Positions 36,337 through 45,484 are shown, counted from the stretch's first letter. The stretch is DNA of 64,000 nucleotides from Petralouisia muris (GCF_004793545.1 NZ_SRYA01000028.1:1-64000); one strand, 5' to 3'. Numbers and translations are program-made. The notes: generated from the letters alone by a model not told the origin.

Positions 36337-36345
36337 TGCTATAAT
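36337..36345 (+). promoter_or_regulatory. Extended -10 promoter of the 36464 gene
   Basis: TGC directly precedes a perfect TATAAT (36340-36345), forming a TGn extended -10. The -35 region is weak. Transcription would begin near 36352. Confidence 0.6.
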
Positions 36346-36463
36346 GTGTTTACTGTTTGGTCAGGTCTGCCCATATACCAGACTGGCCGAAAAGAAAACA
36401 AACCGGAAAGAACGCCAATGCCCAAAAACATTTCAAAATTAATTTCAGAAAGGACAAATTATT

Positions 36464-36700
36464 ATGGCAGGAATGAATCCCACGCAAATTTTTCAGTTCA
36501 TGGGAGCATGGCAGAAATTCACCGCGAACCACCCCAAGCTTCCCAAATTCATGAAGGCAGTTACCGCTGAAGGCGTGAAAGAGAATACCATTATAGAAAT
36601 CAGCGTCACCACGCCGGAAGGAAAAACTTATTGTTCTAATCTGAAGATTTCCCAGTCAGATCTGGAATTACTGGAACAAATCAAGAATTTCTCTTTATGA
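36464..36700 (+). CDS. Small conserved hypothetical protein, 78 aa
   Basis: No function recognised. The 78 residues are soluble and start MAGMNPTQIFQFMGAWQ. The N-terminal half looks helical (to about 35) and the C-terminal half has alternating beta pattern (NTIIEISVTTPEGK) followed by a helix. A ribosome site AGAAAGGAC lies eight bases before the ATG, and an extended -10 promoter lies upstream. Length, codon pattern and signals support a real gene. It is alone on the plus strand between the hemerythrin and secA genes and is followed by a long imperfect inverted repeat. Confidence 0.75.
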   Translation: MAGMNPTQIFQFMGAWQKFTANHPKLPKFMKAVTAEGVKENTIIEISVTTPEGKTYCSNLKISQSDLELLEQIKNFSL

Positions 36701-36720
36701 ACTTCTATACAAATATGAAA

Positions 36721-36815
36721 TGGCTGCCGTATTAAGGAAATGTATGGCAGGATATGAAGAAATTCCTTTTCGTTCCTACCATATCCTGTATCCATTTGCC
36801 TTAATACAGCAGCCG
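36721..36815. repeat. Long imperfect inverted repeat, about 95 bp
   Basis: Left arm 36721-36757 pairs with right arm 36779-36815 apart from a few mismatches and one bulge. The centre holds a short variable loop. The right arm contains a 13-base string also found in the dhaLMK terminator. It may end transcription from both sides (the 78-aa gene and secA) or be a remnant of a small mobile palindrome. Confidence 0.7.
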
Positions 36816-36903
36816 TTTTGTAATCTCCGTGAGCCAAATGATTCGTCGTTCTCACTATAAGATTTAAGAGGAACGGCAAATCATTTGAGTATCCCTTAGA
36901 TTT

Positions 36904-39468
36904 CTATTTTCTGCCACAGCATTGCTTATATTTCTTACCACTTCCGCATGGACAGGGATCATTGGGGTACACTTTGGCGGAGGCACGTTTCTTAGGGCCT
37001 TTCTGTAAAGAATCATCACGGTTGGTTCCCGTTACCTTCGCCACCTGTTCACGCTCTACCTTCTGCTCAATTCTTACATGGAACAGCAATCGCACCGTAT
37101 CCTCCTGAATATTAGCAATCATGCCGTCAAACATATCATAACCGCTCATCTTATACTCCACCAGAGGATCTCTCTGTCCATAAGCCTGCAGGCCGATTCC
37201 CTGCCGCAGCTGGTCCATATCGTCAATATGATCCATCCATTTTCGGTCAATTACTTTCAAAAGCACCATGCGCTCCAGCTCCCGCACTGCCTCAGGCTCC
37301 GGAAATTCCGCTTCCTTCATCTCATAGGCTTTCACTGCCTGTTCCTTCAGGCTATGCTTTAGTTCATTGGATGAAATTCCTTTCACGTCCTGCGGTGCAA
37401 CCGGCTTTAACGGGATAATCGGAATCAAAAGCTGGTTCAGTTCTTTCAAATCCCATTCTCCGCTGTCCTGATCTGCTGAAATACAGGTATCCACCGTATT
37501 CTCTACCCGATCTGTAATCATTTTATAAATGACATCACGCATACTTTCTCCATCCAGCACACGGCGGCGTTCTGCGTAAATAATTTCTCTCTGTTCGTTC
37601 ATTACCTGATCATATTCCAGCAAATTCTTACGGATTCCAAAGTTATTGCTCTCAATCTTCATCTGGGCCTTCTCAATAGCGCTGGTAAGCATCTTATGCT
37701 GAATCTGCTCATTCTCCGGCACGCCCAAAGCATTAAACATACCCATCAGCTTCTCCGAACCAAACAGGCGCATCAGATCATCCTCCAGAGAAATGAAAAA
37801 CTGAGATTCTCCCGGATCGCCCTGACGACCGGAACGCCCCCGGAGCTGATTGTCAATACGTCTGGATTCATGACGCTCCGTACCGATAATTTTCAGCCCC
37901 CCGGCTGCCTTGGCGTCCTCATCCAGCTTAATATCCGTACCGCGACCTGCCATATTGGTGGCGATAGTAACGGCTCCGTGCTGCCCTGCCTCTGCCACGA
38001 TCTCAGCTTCCAGTTCATGGAACTTCGCATTCAGTACTTTATGCTGGATTCCCCGGCGCTTCAGCATTCCGCTGATTAATTCAGACGTTTCAATGGTAAT
38101 CGTTCCCACCAGAACCGGCTGTCCCTTGGCATGGGCTTTCTCAATTTCTTCCACAACTGCATGGAATTTCTCCTTTTTGGTCTTATACACCGCATCCTGC
38201 AAATCTTTCCGGATGACCGGCATATTAGTGGGAATCTCAATAACGTCCATTCCGTAAATATCCCTAAACTCTTTCTCTTCTGTCAAGGCAGTACCAGTCA
38301 TACCTGCTTTCTTAGCATATTTATTAAAGAAATTCTGGAACGTGATATTGGCAAGAGTCCGGCTTTCCCGTTTTACCTTAACATGCTCTTTTGCCTCAAT
38401 CGCCTGATGAAGACCATCGGAATATCGTCTGCCCGGCATAATACGTCCGGTAAATTCATCTACAATCAGCACTTTCTCGTCCTGCACTACATAATCCTGA
38501 TCCCGGAACATCAGATTATGGGCGCGAAGAGCAAGAATTACATTATGCTGAATCTCCAGATTTTCCGCATCAGCAAGATTTTCAATATGGAAAAAATTCT
38601 CTACCTTCTTCACGCCTTCTGCAGTCAGATTCACTACTTTATCTTTTTCACTCACAATAAAGTCGCCGGTTTCCTCCTGCTCCACTCCCATTAGAGCGTC
38701 CATCTTGGAAAATTCAGGCATATCCTCTCCGCGGACCAGCTGTCTTGCAAGAATATCGCAGGCTTCATAGAGACTGGTAGACTTCCCGCTCTGACCAGAA
38801 ATAATCAATGGGGTCCGGGCCTCATCAATTAATACGGAGTCAACCTCGTCAATAATCGCATAATTCAAATCACGCTGCACCAGCTGTTCCTTATAAATCA
38901 CCATATTGTCACGAAGGTAATCAAACCCCAATTCGTTGTTGGTGACATAAGTAATATCACAGCTATAGGCTTCCCGCCGTTCATCATTATCCATAGAATT
39001 CAGTACGACGCCTACTGTCAAACCGAGAAATTCATGCACTTTTCCCATCCACTCCGCATCACGGTGCGCCAGATAATCATTCACCGTAACAACGTGGACG
39101 CCCTTTCCTTCCAGTGCATTCAGATAAGCCGGCAGGGTGGATACCAACGTTTTTCCTTCACCAGTCTTCATTTCTGCAATACGGCCCTGATGCAGAATCA
39201 CGCCGCCGATCAACTGCACGCGGTAATGCTCCATTCCAAGGGTACGCCTTGCCGCTTCCCGCACCACTGCATAAGCTTCCGGAAGAATTCCATCTAAAGT
39301 CTCCCCTTCCTCCAGCCGCTTCTTGAACTCTTTCGTCTTACCTTTCAATTCTTCCTCGGGCAGCTCCATCAATGACGGACGATAGGATTCGATCTTATCT
39401 ATGATTGAATTAATCCTCTTCAGCTCCCGTTCACTGTGAGTCCCGAATACTTTATTAATAATACCCAT
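36904..39468 (-). CDS. secA: Preprotein translocase ATPase SecA
   Basis: Motor that drives unfolded preproteins through SecYEG. At 854 residues it is full length. Walker A is MKTGEGKT after the Q-motif region [12 protein letters not shown], and the DEAD-like box is [15 protein letters not shown]. The second nucleotide fold shows GRGTDIKLD and [11 protein letters not shown]. The extreme C-terminus carries the zinc-binding [13 protein letters not shown], which docks SecB or ribosomes. The ATG follows CAGGAGCATAGT. It has its own promoter. The usual neighbour hpf is 17 kb away here. Confidence 0.98.
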   Translation of the reverse strand: MGIINKVFGTHSERELKRINSIIDKIESYRPSLMELPEEELKGKTKEFKKRLEEGETLDGILPEAYAVVREAARRTLGMEHYRVQLIGGVILHQGRIAEMKTGEGKTLVSTLPAYLNALEGKGVHVVTVNDYLAHRDAEWMGKVHEFLGLTVGVVLNSMDNDERREAYSCDITYVTNNELGFDYLRDNMVIYKEQLVQRDLNYAIIDEVDSVLIDEARTPLIISGQSGKSTSLYEACDILARQLVRGEDMPEFSKMDALMGVEQEETGDFIVSEKDKVVNLTAEGVKKVENFFHIENLADAENLEIQHNVILALRAHNLMFRDQDYVVQDEKVLIVDEFTGRIMPGRRYSDGLHQAIEAKEHVKVKRESRTLANITFQNFFNKYAKKAGMTGTALTEEKEFRDIYGMDVIEIPTNMPVIRKDLQDAVYKTKKEKFHAVVEEIEKAHAKGQPVLVGTITIETSELISGMLKRRGIQHKVLNAKFHELEAEIVAEAGQHGAVTIATNMAGRGTDIKLDEDAKAAGGLKIIGTERHESRRIDNQLRGRSGRQGDPGESQFFISLEDDLMRLFGSEKLMGMFNALGVPENEQIQHKMLTSAIEKAQMKIESNNFGIRKNLLEYDQVMNEQREIIYAERRRVLDGESMRDVIYKMITDRVENTVDTCISADQDSGEWDLKELNQLLIPIIPLKPVAPQDVKGISSNELKHSLKEQAVKAYEMKEAEFPEPEAVRELERMVLLKVIDRKWMDHIDDMDQLRQGIGLQAYGQRDPLVEYKMSGYDMFDGMIANIQEDTVRLLFHVRIEQKVEREQVAKVTGTNRDDSLQKGPKKRASAKVYPNDPCPCGSGKKYKQCCGRK

Positions 39469-39543
39469 ATACTATGCTCCTGTTTTCATTTCAGCAGAAA
39501 AACCGCCGTCGATTCTATTCCGCCTACGCGGACAACTTCTTAT

Positions 39544-39572
39544 ATTGTACCACTGAATGATTTGATTCACAA
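39544..39572 (-). promoter_or_regulatory. Promoter of secA
   Basis: On the minus strand TTGTGA (39572-39567) and TACAAT (39549-39544) are 17 bases apart, about 75 bases upstream of the secA ATG. Confidence 0.7.
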
Positions 39573-39709
39573 TACTTAATCCCATGAACGATTTATGAAT
39601 TTTTTATGAAATTCCCTTTCCCTGCAGCCCCTTTTATGCTATACTTTCTGTATTCTTTACGGATTTTCAAAATTAATTTCTATATTTACTGCAAAAGGAG
39701 ATGAATCAC

Positions 39710-39967
39710 ATGAGCTATGTTTATAAAACCAGAGGAACCTGCTCCACATTGATTGAAGTTGAATTAGAAGGCAACGTTGTGAAATATGTAAAGTTTACCG
39801 GAGGATGCAATGGCAATCTGAAAGCAATTCCCAAGCTGGTGGAAGGCCTTACCGTAGAACAGGTAGAAGAAAAAATAGGCGGCATTTCCTGCAACGGCAG
39901 ACCCACCTCCTGCGGAGACCAGCTTGCCAAAGCCTGCCGTGCAGCTTTGGAAGCTTCCCAGAGTTAA
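39710..39967 (+). CDS. TSCPD domain protein (TIGR03905 type)
   Basis: Small protein of 85 residues built from the TSCPD domain, which also ends B12-dependent ribonucleotide reductases and some related enzymes. Conserved features are GTCSTLIEVEL, FTGGCNGNLKAIPKL, and the motif NGRPTSCGDQLAKACRAAL with paired cysteines. The start at 39710 has AAAGGAG nine bases upstream, while the ATG at 39701 abuts that site. It stands alone on the plus strand opposite secA. A metal-binding or radical-enzyme accessory role is possible, but no function is proven. Confidence 0.9.
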   Translation: MSYVYKTRGTCSTLIEVELEGNVVKYVKFTGGCNGNLKAIPKLVEGLTVEQVEEKIGGISCNGRPTSCGDQLAKACRAALEASQS

Positions 39968-40027
39968 ATAATTTGCTCTTGGAAAATACGCCCATGAGTC
40001 AAATTATTTGCCAACATATTCAAATTA

Positions 40028-40132
40028 CTTTAAGAAAACCAGCAAATTATCTTGCTGAAGTATAATTGCATAGCGGCAGAACCAAAGAGCTGACTATTGC
40101 GCTGTTTTTCCAGCGAATGGGCAGCTTTTCTG
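40028..40132 (+). terminator. Hairpins downstream of the TSCPD gene
   Basis: A CAGCAA/TTGCTG hairpin lies near 40040-40060. A nested AGCTG/CAGCT stem enclosing CGCTG/CAGCG follows (about 40089-40128) and is followed by TTTTCTGTTT. The second looks like an intrinsic terminator for the TSCPD transcript and isolates it from the promoter at 40264. Confidence 0.65.
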
Positions 40133-40263
40133 TTTCTGTCCTGTTTTTCCTGGTTTCTGTTCGCATCCTTTTGCATTTTTCTTTGAATTTTCAGAATATT
40201 TTATAACTTATTTATATTATTCCAATTATAAGAAGCTTTAATATATTTTTTTAAAAATAATTG

Positions 40264-40292
40264 TTGACATTTTTCTTTTTATTAGATATAAT
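40264..40292 (+). promoter_or_regulatory. Perfect consensus sigma-A promoter of the large noncoding RNA
   Basis: TTGACA (40264-40269) and TATAAT (40287-40292) are separated by exactly 17 bases, both hexamers being perfect. Transcription should start near 40299 and proceed into a region with no reading frame. Confidence 0.92.
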
Positions 40293-40298
40293 AAACTC

Positions 40299-40985
40299 AA
40301 CAAAACAAAAGAAACACAACTTCAGAAAAGGAGGTACAGACCATTGGGAACGACATGAAATATCTCTTAATTTAAGAAAGCGAGGTACGGACCACCAAAA
40401 TATTAAGTGAACTACTCTCAAATGACACCAGGTACAGAACTTAACATCAGAATTAAACTTTCTTAGTGAAGAGTTTTGAGAGTGCAGAGAACGGAAGCTG
40501 AATTTTAAAACAGAAGAATTTTTTTAGATGCTTAGGTGGAAAATTACATTTTCGGAATGGGAAATTATAATAAGGTTATTGTTCAACTTGATAGCATTTG
40601 AATTATATTAACAGACGTAATAATATCCGACCTTATATTTTCGGAATGGGAAGATGAAAGAACTCCAGTAGCAGATATTAAGTTTTTTTACAAGGAATTC
40701 AGTCAAGGGATGAACCACTTGATAAGTTCAGAACAAAGAAGTTTAAGATTAGACAGAAATCAAGAGGAGTTTCAAAAGAAGCCCTGAATCAGCAATCAAA
40801 AGAAAACAGTGTATGATATTCCAGTAGGATACGTTCATTATATGGATACATACCATCATATTCAGAGGTGGCAAAATTTCCAGAGAAATGAATCAGGATT
40901 TCAGAAAGAATGAGGTAAAAGTCCCATGGACAGCATAGTATAGAAGGCTGCATCAGATGAAGTTGATATCGGTGCAGCCTTTTAA
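40299..40985 (+). ncRNA. Candidate large structured noncoding RNA, about 690 nt
   Basis: A strong promoter drives an A-rich region much poorer in G+C than its neighbours. Stops occur in every frame, and it ends in a terminator-like hairpin (40944-40981). Internal structure is visible. AGGTAC-G/A-GA boxes occur near 40332, 40383 and 40430. A 9-bp long-range helix joins 40414-40422 to 40475-40483. A 7-bp helix pairs ATAAGGT (about 40574) with ACCTTAT (about 40630). Two near-identical hairpins at 40548-40565 and 40637-40655 share the hexaloop GGAATG. Size and host phylum resemble ornate large RNAs such as ROOL, but I cannot confirm membership. It is not tmRNA, RNase P RNA, SRP RNA or 6S RNA by their conserved motifs. 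Confidence 0.75.
40944..40984 (+). terminator. Terminator-like hairpin ending the noncoding RNA
   Basis: AAGGCTGCA (40944-40952) pairs with TGCAGCCTT (40973-40981), followed by a short T run (TTTTAATT). The T-tract is modest, so some read-through toward the convergent proS gene is possible. Confidence 0.7.
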
Positions 40986-41078
40986 TTGCATAAATTTCTA
41001 TTCTGCCAAATCTGCCGATTATACCCGTGAGCTAAATGATTTGCCAACAAGTTTTCACTATTTCAAGGCAAAAACAGT

Positions 41079-42521
41079 TTAATATGCTTTTCCCCAATAA
41101 ACCAGTTTATGGGCAGGTTTTCCGCAGCACACACACACATCAGAAACTGCTTTTTGAGCTTCTAAGGGCATACATCTGGAAGTCGCCGTGGTGTCCTCTT
41201 TGATCTTATTCTCACATTCCACATCCCCGCACCACATAGCACGTATAAATCCAGGCTTATGTTCCACTGCATCCTTAAACTCATCATAAGATTTCACTTC
41301 TGTGACATGAGATTCCTGATGCTTCTTTGCCCGTTCAAACATATCCTTCTGGATCGTCTTTAATAATTCTACCGCTGCCGCTGCCGCTTCTTCCAGTGGA
41401 CACTCTGTTTTTTCTCTGGTATCTCTGCGCACCAACACACATTTTCCCGCTTCCATGTCCTTTGGCCCAAGTTCCACACGAATTGGAATTCCCCGCATTT
41501 CCTGTTCTGAAAATTTCCATCCAGGGCTCTTTTCACTGTCATCCATTTTCACCCGGATTCCTGCCTGAGCCAGCAATTCCTTCACTTCGCACGCTTTGTT
41601 CAGGATGCCGTCCTTGTGCTGCTGAATAGGAATTACCATAACCTGAACTGGTGCAATCTCAGGAGGAAGAACCAATCCGGAATCATCTCCATGCACCATA
41701 ATAATTGCCCCAATCAGACGGGTTGTCATTCCCCAGGAAGTCTGATGAACATACTGAAGCTTATTATCTTTATCGGTATACTGGATTCCAAAAGCCTTTG
41801 CAAAACCATCCCCGAAATTGTGACTGGTGCCGGACTGCAATGCCTTTCCGTCATGCATCAGCGCTTCAATGGTATAAGTCGCCTCTGCTCCCGCAAATTT
41901 CTCTTTCTCTGTTTTTCTTCCCCGGATCACCGGCATTGCCAGTACTTCCTCACAGAAATCAGCATACAGCCGCAGCATCTGAAGGGTCCGCTCCTCTGCC
42001 TCCTCTGCCGTTGCATGAGCGGTGTGCCCTTCCTGCCATAAGAATTCTCTGGATCGCAAAAATGGTCTGGTTTCTTTCTCCCACCGCACCACTGAACACC
42101 ACTGATTATAACATTTAGGCAAATCACGATAGGACTGAATATCATTGGCGTAAAAATCACAAAACAGCGTTTCTGAGGTAGGTCTGATACACATTCTCTC
42201 CTGCAGGGGATTTAATCCGCCATGAGTGACCCAGGCTACCTCCGGTGCAAATCCTTCTACATGATCTTTTTCCTTCTGCAGCAAACTTTCCGGAATAAAC
42301 ATCGGCATGTATACATTCTCTACCCCTGTTTCTTTAAACCTGCGATCCAGCTCTTTTTGAATATTTTCCCAAATAGCATAACCTGCCGGCTTAATTACCA
42401 TACATCCTTTTACACTGGAATAATCAATTAATTCCGCTTTTTTCACCACATCTGTGTACCACTGGGCAAAATCCACTTCCATGGACGTTATGGCTTCCAC
42501 TAACTTTTTGTCCTTTGCCAT
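41079..42521 (-). CDS. proS: Prolyl-tRNA synthetase (archaeal/eukaryotic-like type)
   Basis: Charges tRNA-Pro with proline. The 480 residues are those of the short class without the bacterial editing insertion. Class II motifs appear as motif 2 ([31 protein letters not shown]) and motif 3 near [19 protein letters not shown]-terminal zinc-type cysteine cluster precedes the ending YWGKAY. The start at 42521 has AAAGGAGG at good spacing, while the longer frame from 42605 runs through the T-box leader and is not coding. Expression should respond to uncharged tRNA-Pro through the T-box just upstream. Confidence 0.97.
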   Translation of the reverse strand: MAKDKKLVEAITSMEVDFAQWYTDVVKKAELIDYSSVKGCMVIKPAGYAIWENIQKELDRRFKETGVENVYMPMFIPESLLQKEKDHVEGFAPEVAWVTHGGLNPLQERMCIRPTSETLFCDFYANDIQSYRDLPKCYNQWCSVVRWEKETRPFLRSREFLWQEGHTAHATAEEAEERTLQMLRLYADFCEEVLAMPVIRGRKTEKEKFAGAEATYTIEALMHDGKALQSGTSHNFGDGFAKAFGIQYTDKDNKLQYVHQTSWGMTTRLIGAIIMVHGDDSGLVLPPEIAPVQVMVIPIQQHKDGILNKACEVKELLAQAGIRVKMDDSEKSPGWKFSEQEMRGIPIRVELGPKDMEAGKCVLVRRDTREKTECPLEEAAAAAVELLKTIQKDMFERAKKHQESHVTEVKSYDEFKDAVEHKPGFIRAMWCGDVECENKIKEDTTATSRCMPLEAQKAVSDVCVCCGKPAHKLVYWGKAY

Positions 42522-42559
42522 AATTTCTTCCTCCTTTACTAAAGCTGTTCTTCCTTTTG

Positions 42560-42805
42560 AGACATCAAAAAGCCGGATCTCCGAATCCCGATAGGGACCG
42601 GACATCCGGCGGTACCACCCTGATTAATAACTTTACGCTATTCTCTCAATTGCCTTAACGCGGCTTCACGTCGTACTTTCGTACGCAGCTCCAAGGCGGG
42701 TTCCAGATATTCATATGGGAAATCTCTCACCAATGATTTCTTCTCTGTGCATCTTCCTGTCTGTACTGTTCCTCTTCCTCGCTGATTTTCATGTATGCTT
42801 CTTTC
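42560..42805 (-). promoter_or_regulatory. T-box riboswitch of proS (proline specifier)
   Basis: The minus-strand leader contains the antiterminator T-box GGGTGGTACCGCC (42620-42608). It is followed by a long terminator stem (42572-42610) with TTTTT. Stem I features GAGAAG and GGTGAGAG lie farther upstream. The candidate specifier is CCC (42700-42698) in the context GAA-CCC-GCC, a proline codon. Binding of uncharged tRNA-Pro would favour antitermination. The exact 5' end is approximate. Confidence 0.93.
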
Positions 42806-42889
42806 TTCTGGGACTTGTGCGCCGATCCTATTCTGCTCCAATTCCCATATAAACTCCTGCATTCAGGTAATACGTTGCTAATGGCTATT

Positions 42890-44005
42890 CTAAGACAATT
42901 CCTCCTGATTGTCAAGCAAAGTTTCATAATAGATTTCTTTGATCAGAATATAAGAAAGGGGACCAAGGGCAAATCCCCACAGGCCATAGATTTTTAAACC
43001 CACGTACATACTTACAATCACCGCCAGAGGATGCATTCCCAGTTTATTTCCCAACAGCTTCGGTTCTAAAATTTCGCGCATCAGGCTGCATATGGTGTAG
43101 ATGATAGTATATATGGCTGCCAACATGTACCTTCCCTGAATCAATTCAATCACAGCCCAGGGCACAAAAATAGTTCCGGTTCCCAGGAAAGGCATCGCAT
43201 CGCAAATGCCTATTCCGCATCCTGTCAGCAGCGCATATTCATTGCCGGAAAAAAACAGTCCTGCCACACAGATAATCGTAATGATAACCATAATAATGAT
43301 CTGAGATTTTATATAAGCTCCGCCTGCTTCATAAGTTCTTCGGCAAATTTTCAGCGCCATATTTCCAATGGGGTGCCGCTCCAGGGTCTCACGCATTTTC
43401 TTATAATCCTTCAAAATAAGAATTGTACTGATTACCACCACAAAACAAACGCCCAAAAACACAAACATGTTTTTTGCATACACAATTGTCCCACTCATTA
43501 CTGTTGGAAATGCGTTTGTTTTCATCTGCTTCATCATTTCCGGTATCTGCTTTTGCACTCCATCCTGAATAACCTTAGCTTCTATTCCGGTAATATTCTC
43601 AATCTGACAGCAGCATTCCTCCCAAAATTCCCCTGCCTGCCTTTTATACAGTTCCAGATTGTCTATGACATTTTTCATCTGCTCTATCAGGGTTTTCAGA
43701 AAAAAGAATATTGCCAGACCCAAAAGCAGCAGCAGCAAGCCTACCAGTATCGAAGACCAGATGCTTCTTTTCAGTTTTAATTTATTCTCCAGTTTTTCAA
43801 CAATTGGATTCAGGAGCTTTGCCAGTAAAAATGCGGCTAAAAAAGGAATTACCAAAGGGAACAGCCAGCGGATACTGATATAAACTGCAATGGTAATTCC
43901 CAGAATTCTCCCGATCCTTTGCATGCTTTCTTTCGCTTCTCTATTCATGAAATCAGTATGCGGTGTTTTCTGTTTTTTATGCCGGAAAAATCTGTCTGTC
44001 CTCAT
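42890..44005 (-). CDS. AI-2E family transporter (permease)
   Basis: Integral membrane protein of up to 371 residues with about eight helices in the AI-2E/PerM pattern. Family features are the early FLAAFLLAKLLNPIVEKLE, the central cytoplasmic loop, and the late GIGICDAMPFLGTGTIFVPWA block. Members include TqsA-like exporters and Na+/H+ antiporters, so autoinducer-2 transport should not be assumed. No convincing ribosome site precedes the first ATG. Starts at 43948 or 43924 are possible and would keep all helices. It ends upstream of the proS T-box on the same strand. Confidence 0.85.
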   Translation of the reverse strand: MRTDRFFRHKKQKTPHTDFMNREAKESMQRIGRILGITIAVYISIRWLFPLVIPFLAAFLLAKLLNPIVEKLENKLKLKRSIWSSILVGLLLLLLGLAIFFFLKTLIEQMKNVIDNLELYKRQAGEFWEECCCQIENITGIEAKVIQDGVQKQIPEMMKQMKTNAFPTVMSGTIVYAKNMFVFLGVCFVVVISTILILKDYKKMRETLERHPIGNMALKICRRTYEAGGAYIKSQIIIMVIITIICVAGLFFSGNEYALLTGCGIGICDAMPFLGTGTIFVPWAVIELIQGRYMLAAIYTIIYTICSLMREILEPKLLGNKLGMHPLAVIVSMYVGLKIYGLWGFALGPLSYILIKEIYYETLLDNQEELS

Positions 44006-44079
44006 GTGCCAAATATTTAAAATGGATGCAGGACAGCCTGTTCATTTCATAAAACGCTTATGGGCTATGCCATCCATAA

Positions 44080-44781
44080 TCAGAGCAATTCTGTAAATAA
44101 TCTGCCCATAGGTTCTACTGTAAATTCCATTCGCTCTCCGGTCCGAGGATGACAGAAGGATGTCTGAACCGAGCACAAACCCACCGGCAGATAACCTGAT
44201 GGACAATTTATGTTATATTTCTTATCTCCCACAAGAGGATGGCCTGCATGAGCCATCTGCACACGAATCTGATGATGCCGTCCGGTATCCAGCCGGATCT
44301 TTACCAGACTGACTGTCTCGCTCTGACAAGCGGCTGCCAAAATACCTGCAGATTGTTCTGATTTTGAAAATACTTTTTTTACTTCATAAAAAAGTCGGGC
44401 TGGCTTGGCGCCTTTGGTTCCTTTTGGAACAACTTGAGAAGTATTATTCTTTCCATCCTTTAAAAGATAATCCTCCAATTCGCCTGTTTTTTCTTTGAAC
44501 TGCCCTTCTGCCAGAGCAAGATACTGTTTCTCCACGCTCTTTTCCTGAACTTGCCGGCTTAATATCGCTGCTGCTTTCGAACTCCTTGCAAATACCATAA
44601 TTCCTTCCACTGGCTGATCCAGGCGCCGGATTAAAAAAATTTCCGTGGATTCTCCTTTGTCCGCAAAGTAATTGCGCAGCATACTCACCATATCCTGTTG
44701 TCCTGTTCTTGCTGTCTGTACGGGAACGCCCGGCATTTTATGGCAGATGATGATTTCATTGTCCTCGTAAATAATTTTCAT
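44080..44781 (-). CDS. RluA-type pseudouridine synthase
   Basis: Isomerises uridine to pseudouridine in rRNA or tRNA, 233 residues. The catalytic aspartate is in IRRLDQPVEGIMVFARSS, and later GRHHQIRVQMAHAGHPLVGDKKY is the diagnostic second motif. There is no S4 domain, so it resembles the short RluA/TruC-like forms and the target base is unknown. It follows a response regulator by 13 bases and may be cotranscribed with the two-component system. That linkage recurs in some Lachnospiraceae but has no known meaning. Confidence 0.92.
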   Translation of the reverse strand: MKIIYEDNEIIICHKMPGVPVQTARTGQQDMVSMLRNYFADKGESTEIFLIRRLDQPVEGIMVFARSSKAAAILSRQVQEKSVEKQYLALAEGQFKEKTGELEDYLLKDGKNNTSQVVPKGTKGAKPARLFYEVKKVFSKSEQSAGILAAACQSETVSLVKIRLDTGRHHQIRVQMAHAGHPLVGDKKYNINCPSGYLPVGLCSVQTSFCHPRTGERMEFTVEPMGRLFTELL

Positions 44782-44794
44782 CCTGTAAAACCCA

Positions 44795-45484
44795 TCAAAC
44801 CTTAAAGCGATATCCTACGCCCCAGATTGTCTCTATATACTGCGGTTTGGTAGTGCTGAACTCAATTTTCTCACGTATTTTCTTAATGTGAACCGTAACG
44901 GTTGCAATATCGCCTACCGATTCCAAGTCCCAAATCTGGCTGAAGAGCTCTTCCTTAGAAAACACATGGTTGGGATTCTGGGCAAGAAAAGTCAGCAAAT
45001 CAAATTCCTTCGTGGTAAACTGCTTCTCTTCTTCATTTACCCATACACGCCTTGCCGTTTTATCTATTTTCAGTCCGCGGATCTCAATCACGTCATTTTC
45101 CTGAACACTGCTGTTGATCAGACGCTCGTAACGGGAAAGATGCGCTTTCACCCTTGCCACAAGCTCGCTTGGGGAAAAAGGCTTCGTAATATAGTCGTCC
45201 GCTCCAAGCCCCAGCCCTCGGATTTTATCAATGTCATCTTTTTTGGCCGACACCATCAATATGGGGGTGTTCTTATTCTCCCTGATTTTCTTGCAGATCT
45301 CAAATCCGTCCACCCCTGGCAGCATCAAATCCAGGATGAACATATCAAATTCCTCGCTCAGGGCCCTTGCCAGCCCCTGATTGCCATTATTTTCAATTTC
45401 CACATGGAAGCCGCTTAATTCCAGATAGTCCTTCTCCAAATCAGCAATTGCCACTTCATCCTCGATAATCAATACTTTGCTCAA
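44795..45484 (-). CDS. OmpR/PhoB-family response regulator
   Basis: Transcription factor of 229 residues. The receiver domain (1-115) has acidic Glu8/Asp9, phospho-acceptor Asp52 in FILDLMLPG, and the Lys of MVSAKKD. The C-terminal winged helix carries KEFDLLTFLAQNPNHVFSKEEL. The start is TTG at 45484. AGGAGG lies seven bases upstream, and the protein then begins SKVLIIEDE as the family does. That TTG overlaps the kinase stop (TTGA), so the pair is translationally coupled. The longer frame from 45556 lies inside the kinase gene. Confidence 0.95.
   Translation of the reverse strand: MSKVLIIEDEVAIADLEKDYLELSGFHVEIENNGNQGLARALSEEFDMFILDLMLPGVDGFEICKKIRENKNTPILMVSAKKDDIDKIRGLGLGADDYITKPFSPSELVARVKAHLSRYERLINSSVQENDVIEIRGLKIDKTARRVWVNEEEKQFTTKEFDLLTFLAQNPNHVFSKEELFSQIWDLESVGDIATVTVHIKKIREKIEFSTTKPQYIETIWGVGYRFKV

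Noticed and set aside
40299-40985. Degraded protein gene as an explanation for the ORF-free region
   Set aside because: All three plus-strand frames are broken many times with no recognisable domain fragments, while promoter, terminator and helices are intact.
40299-40985. tmRNA, RNase P RNA, SRP RNA or 6S RNA identity
   Set aside because: Their hallmark conserved strings are absent and the length or structure does not match.
42638-42862. Minus-strand frames upstream of proS
   Set aside because: They lie entirely within the T-box leader RNA, whose conserved elements explain the sequence.
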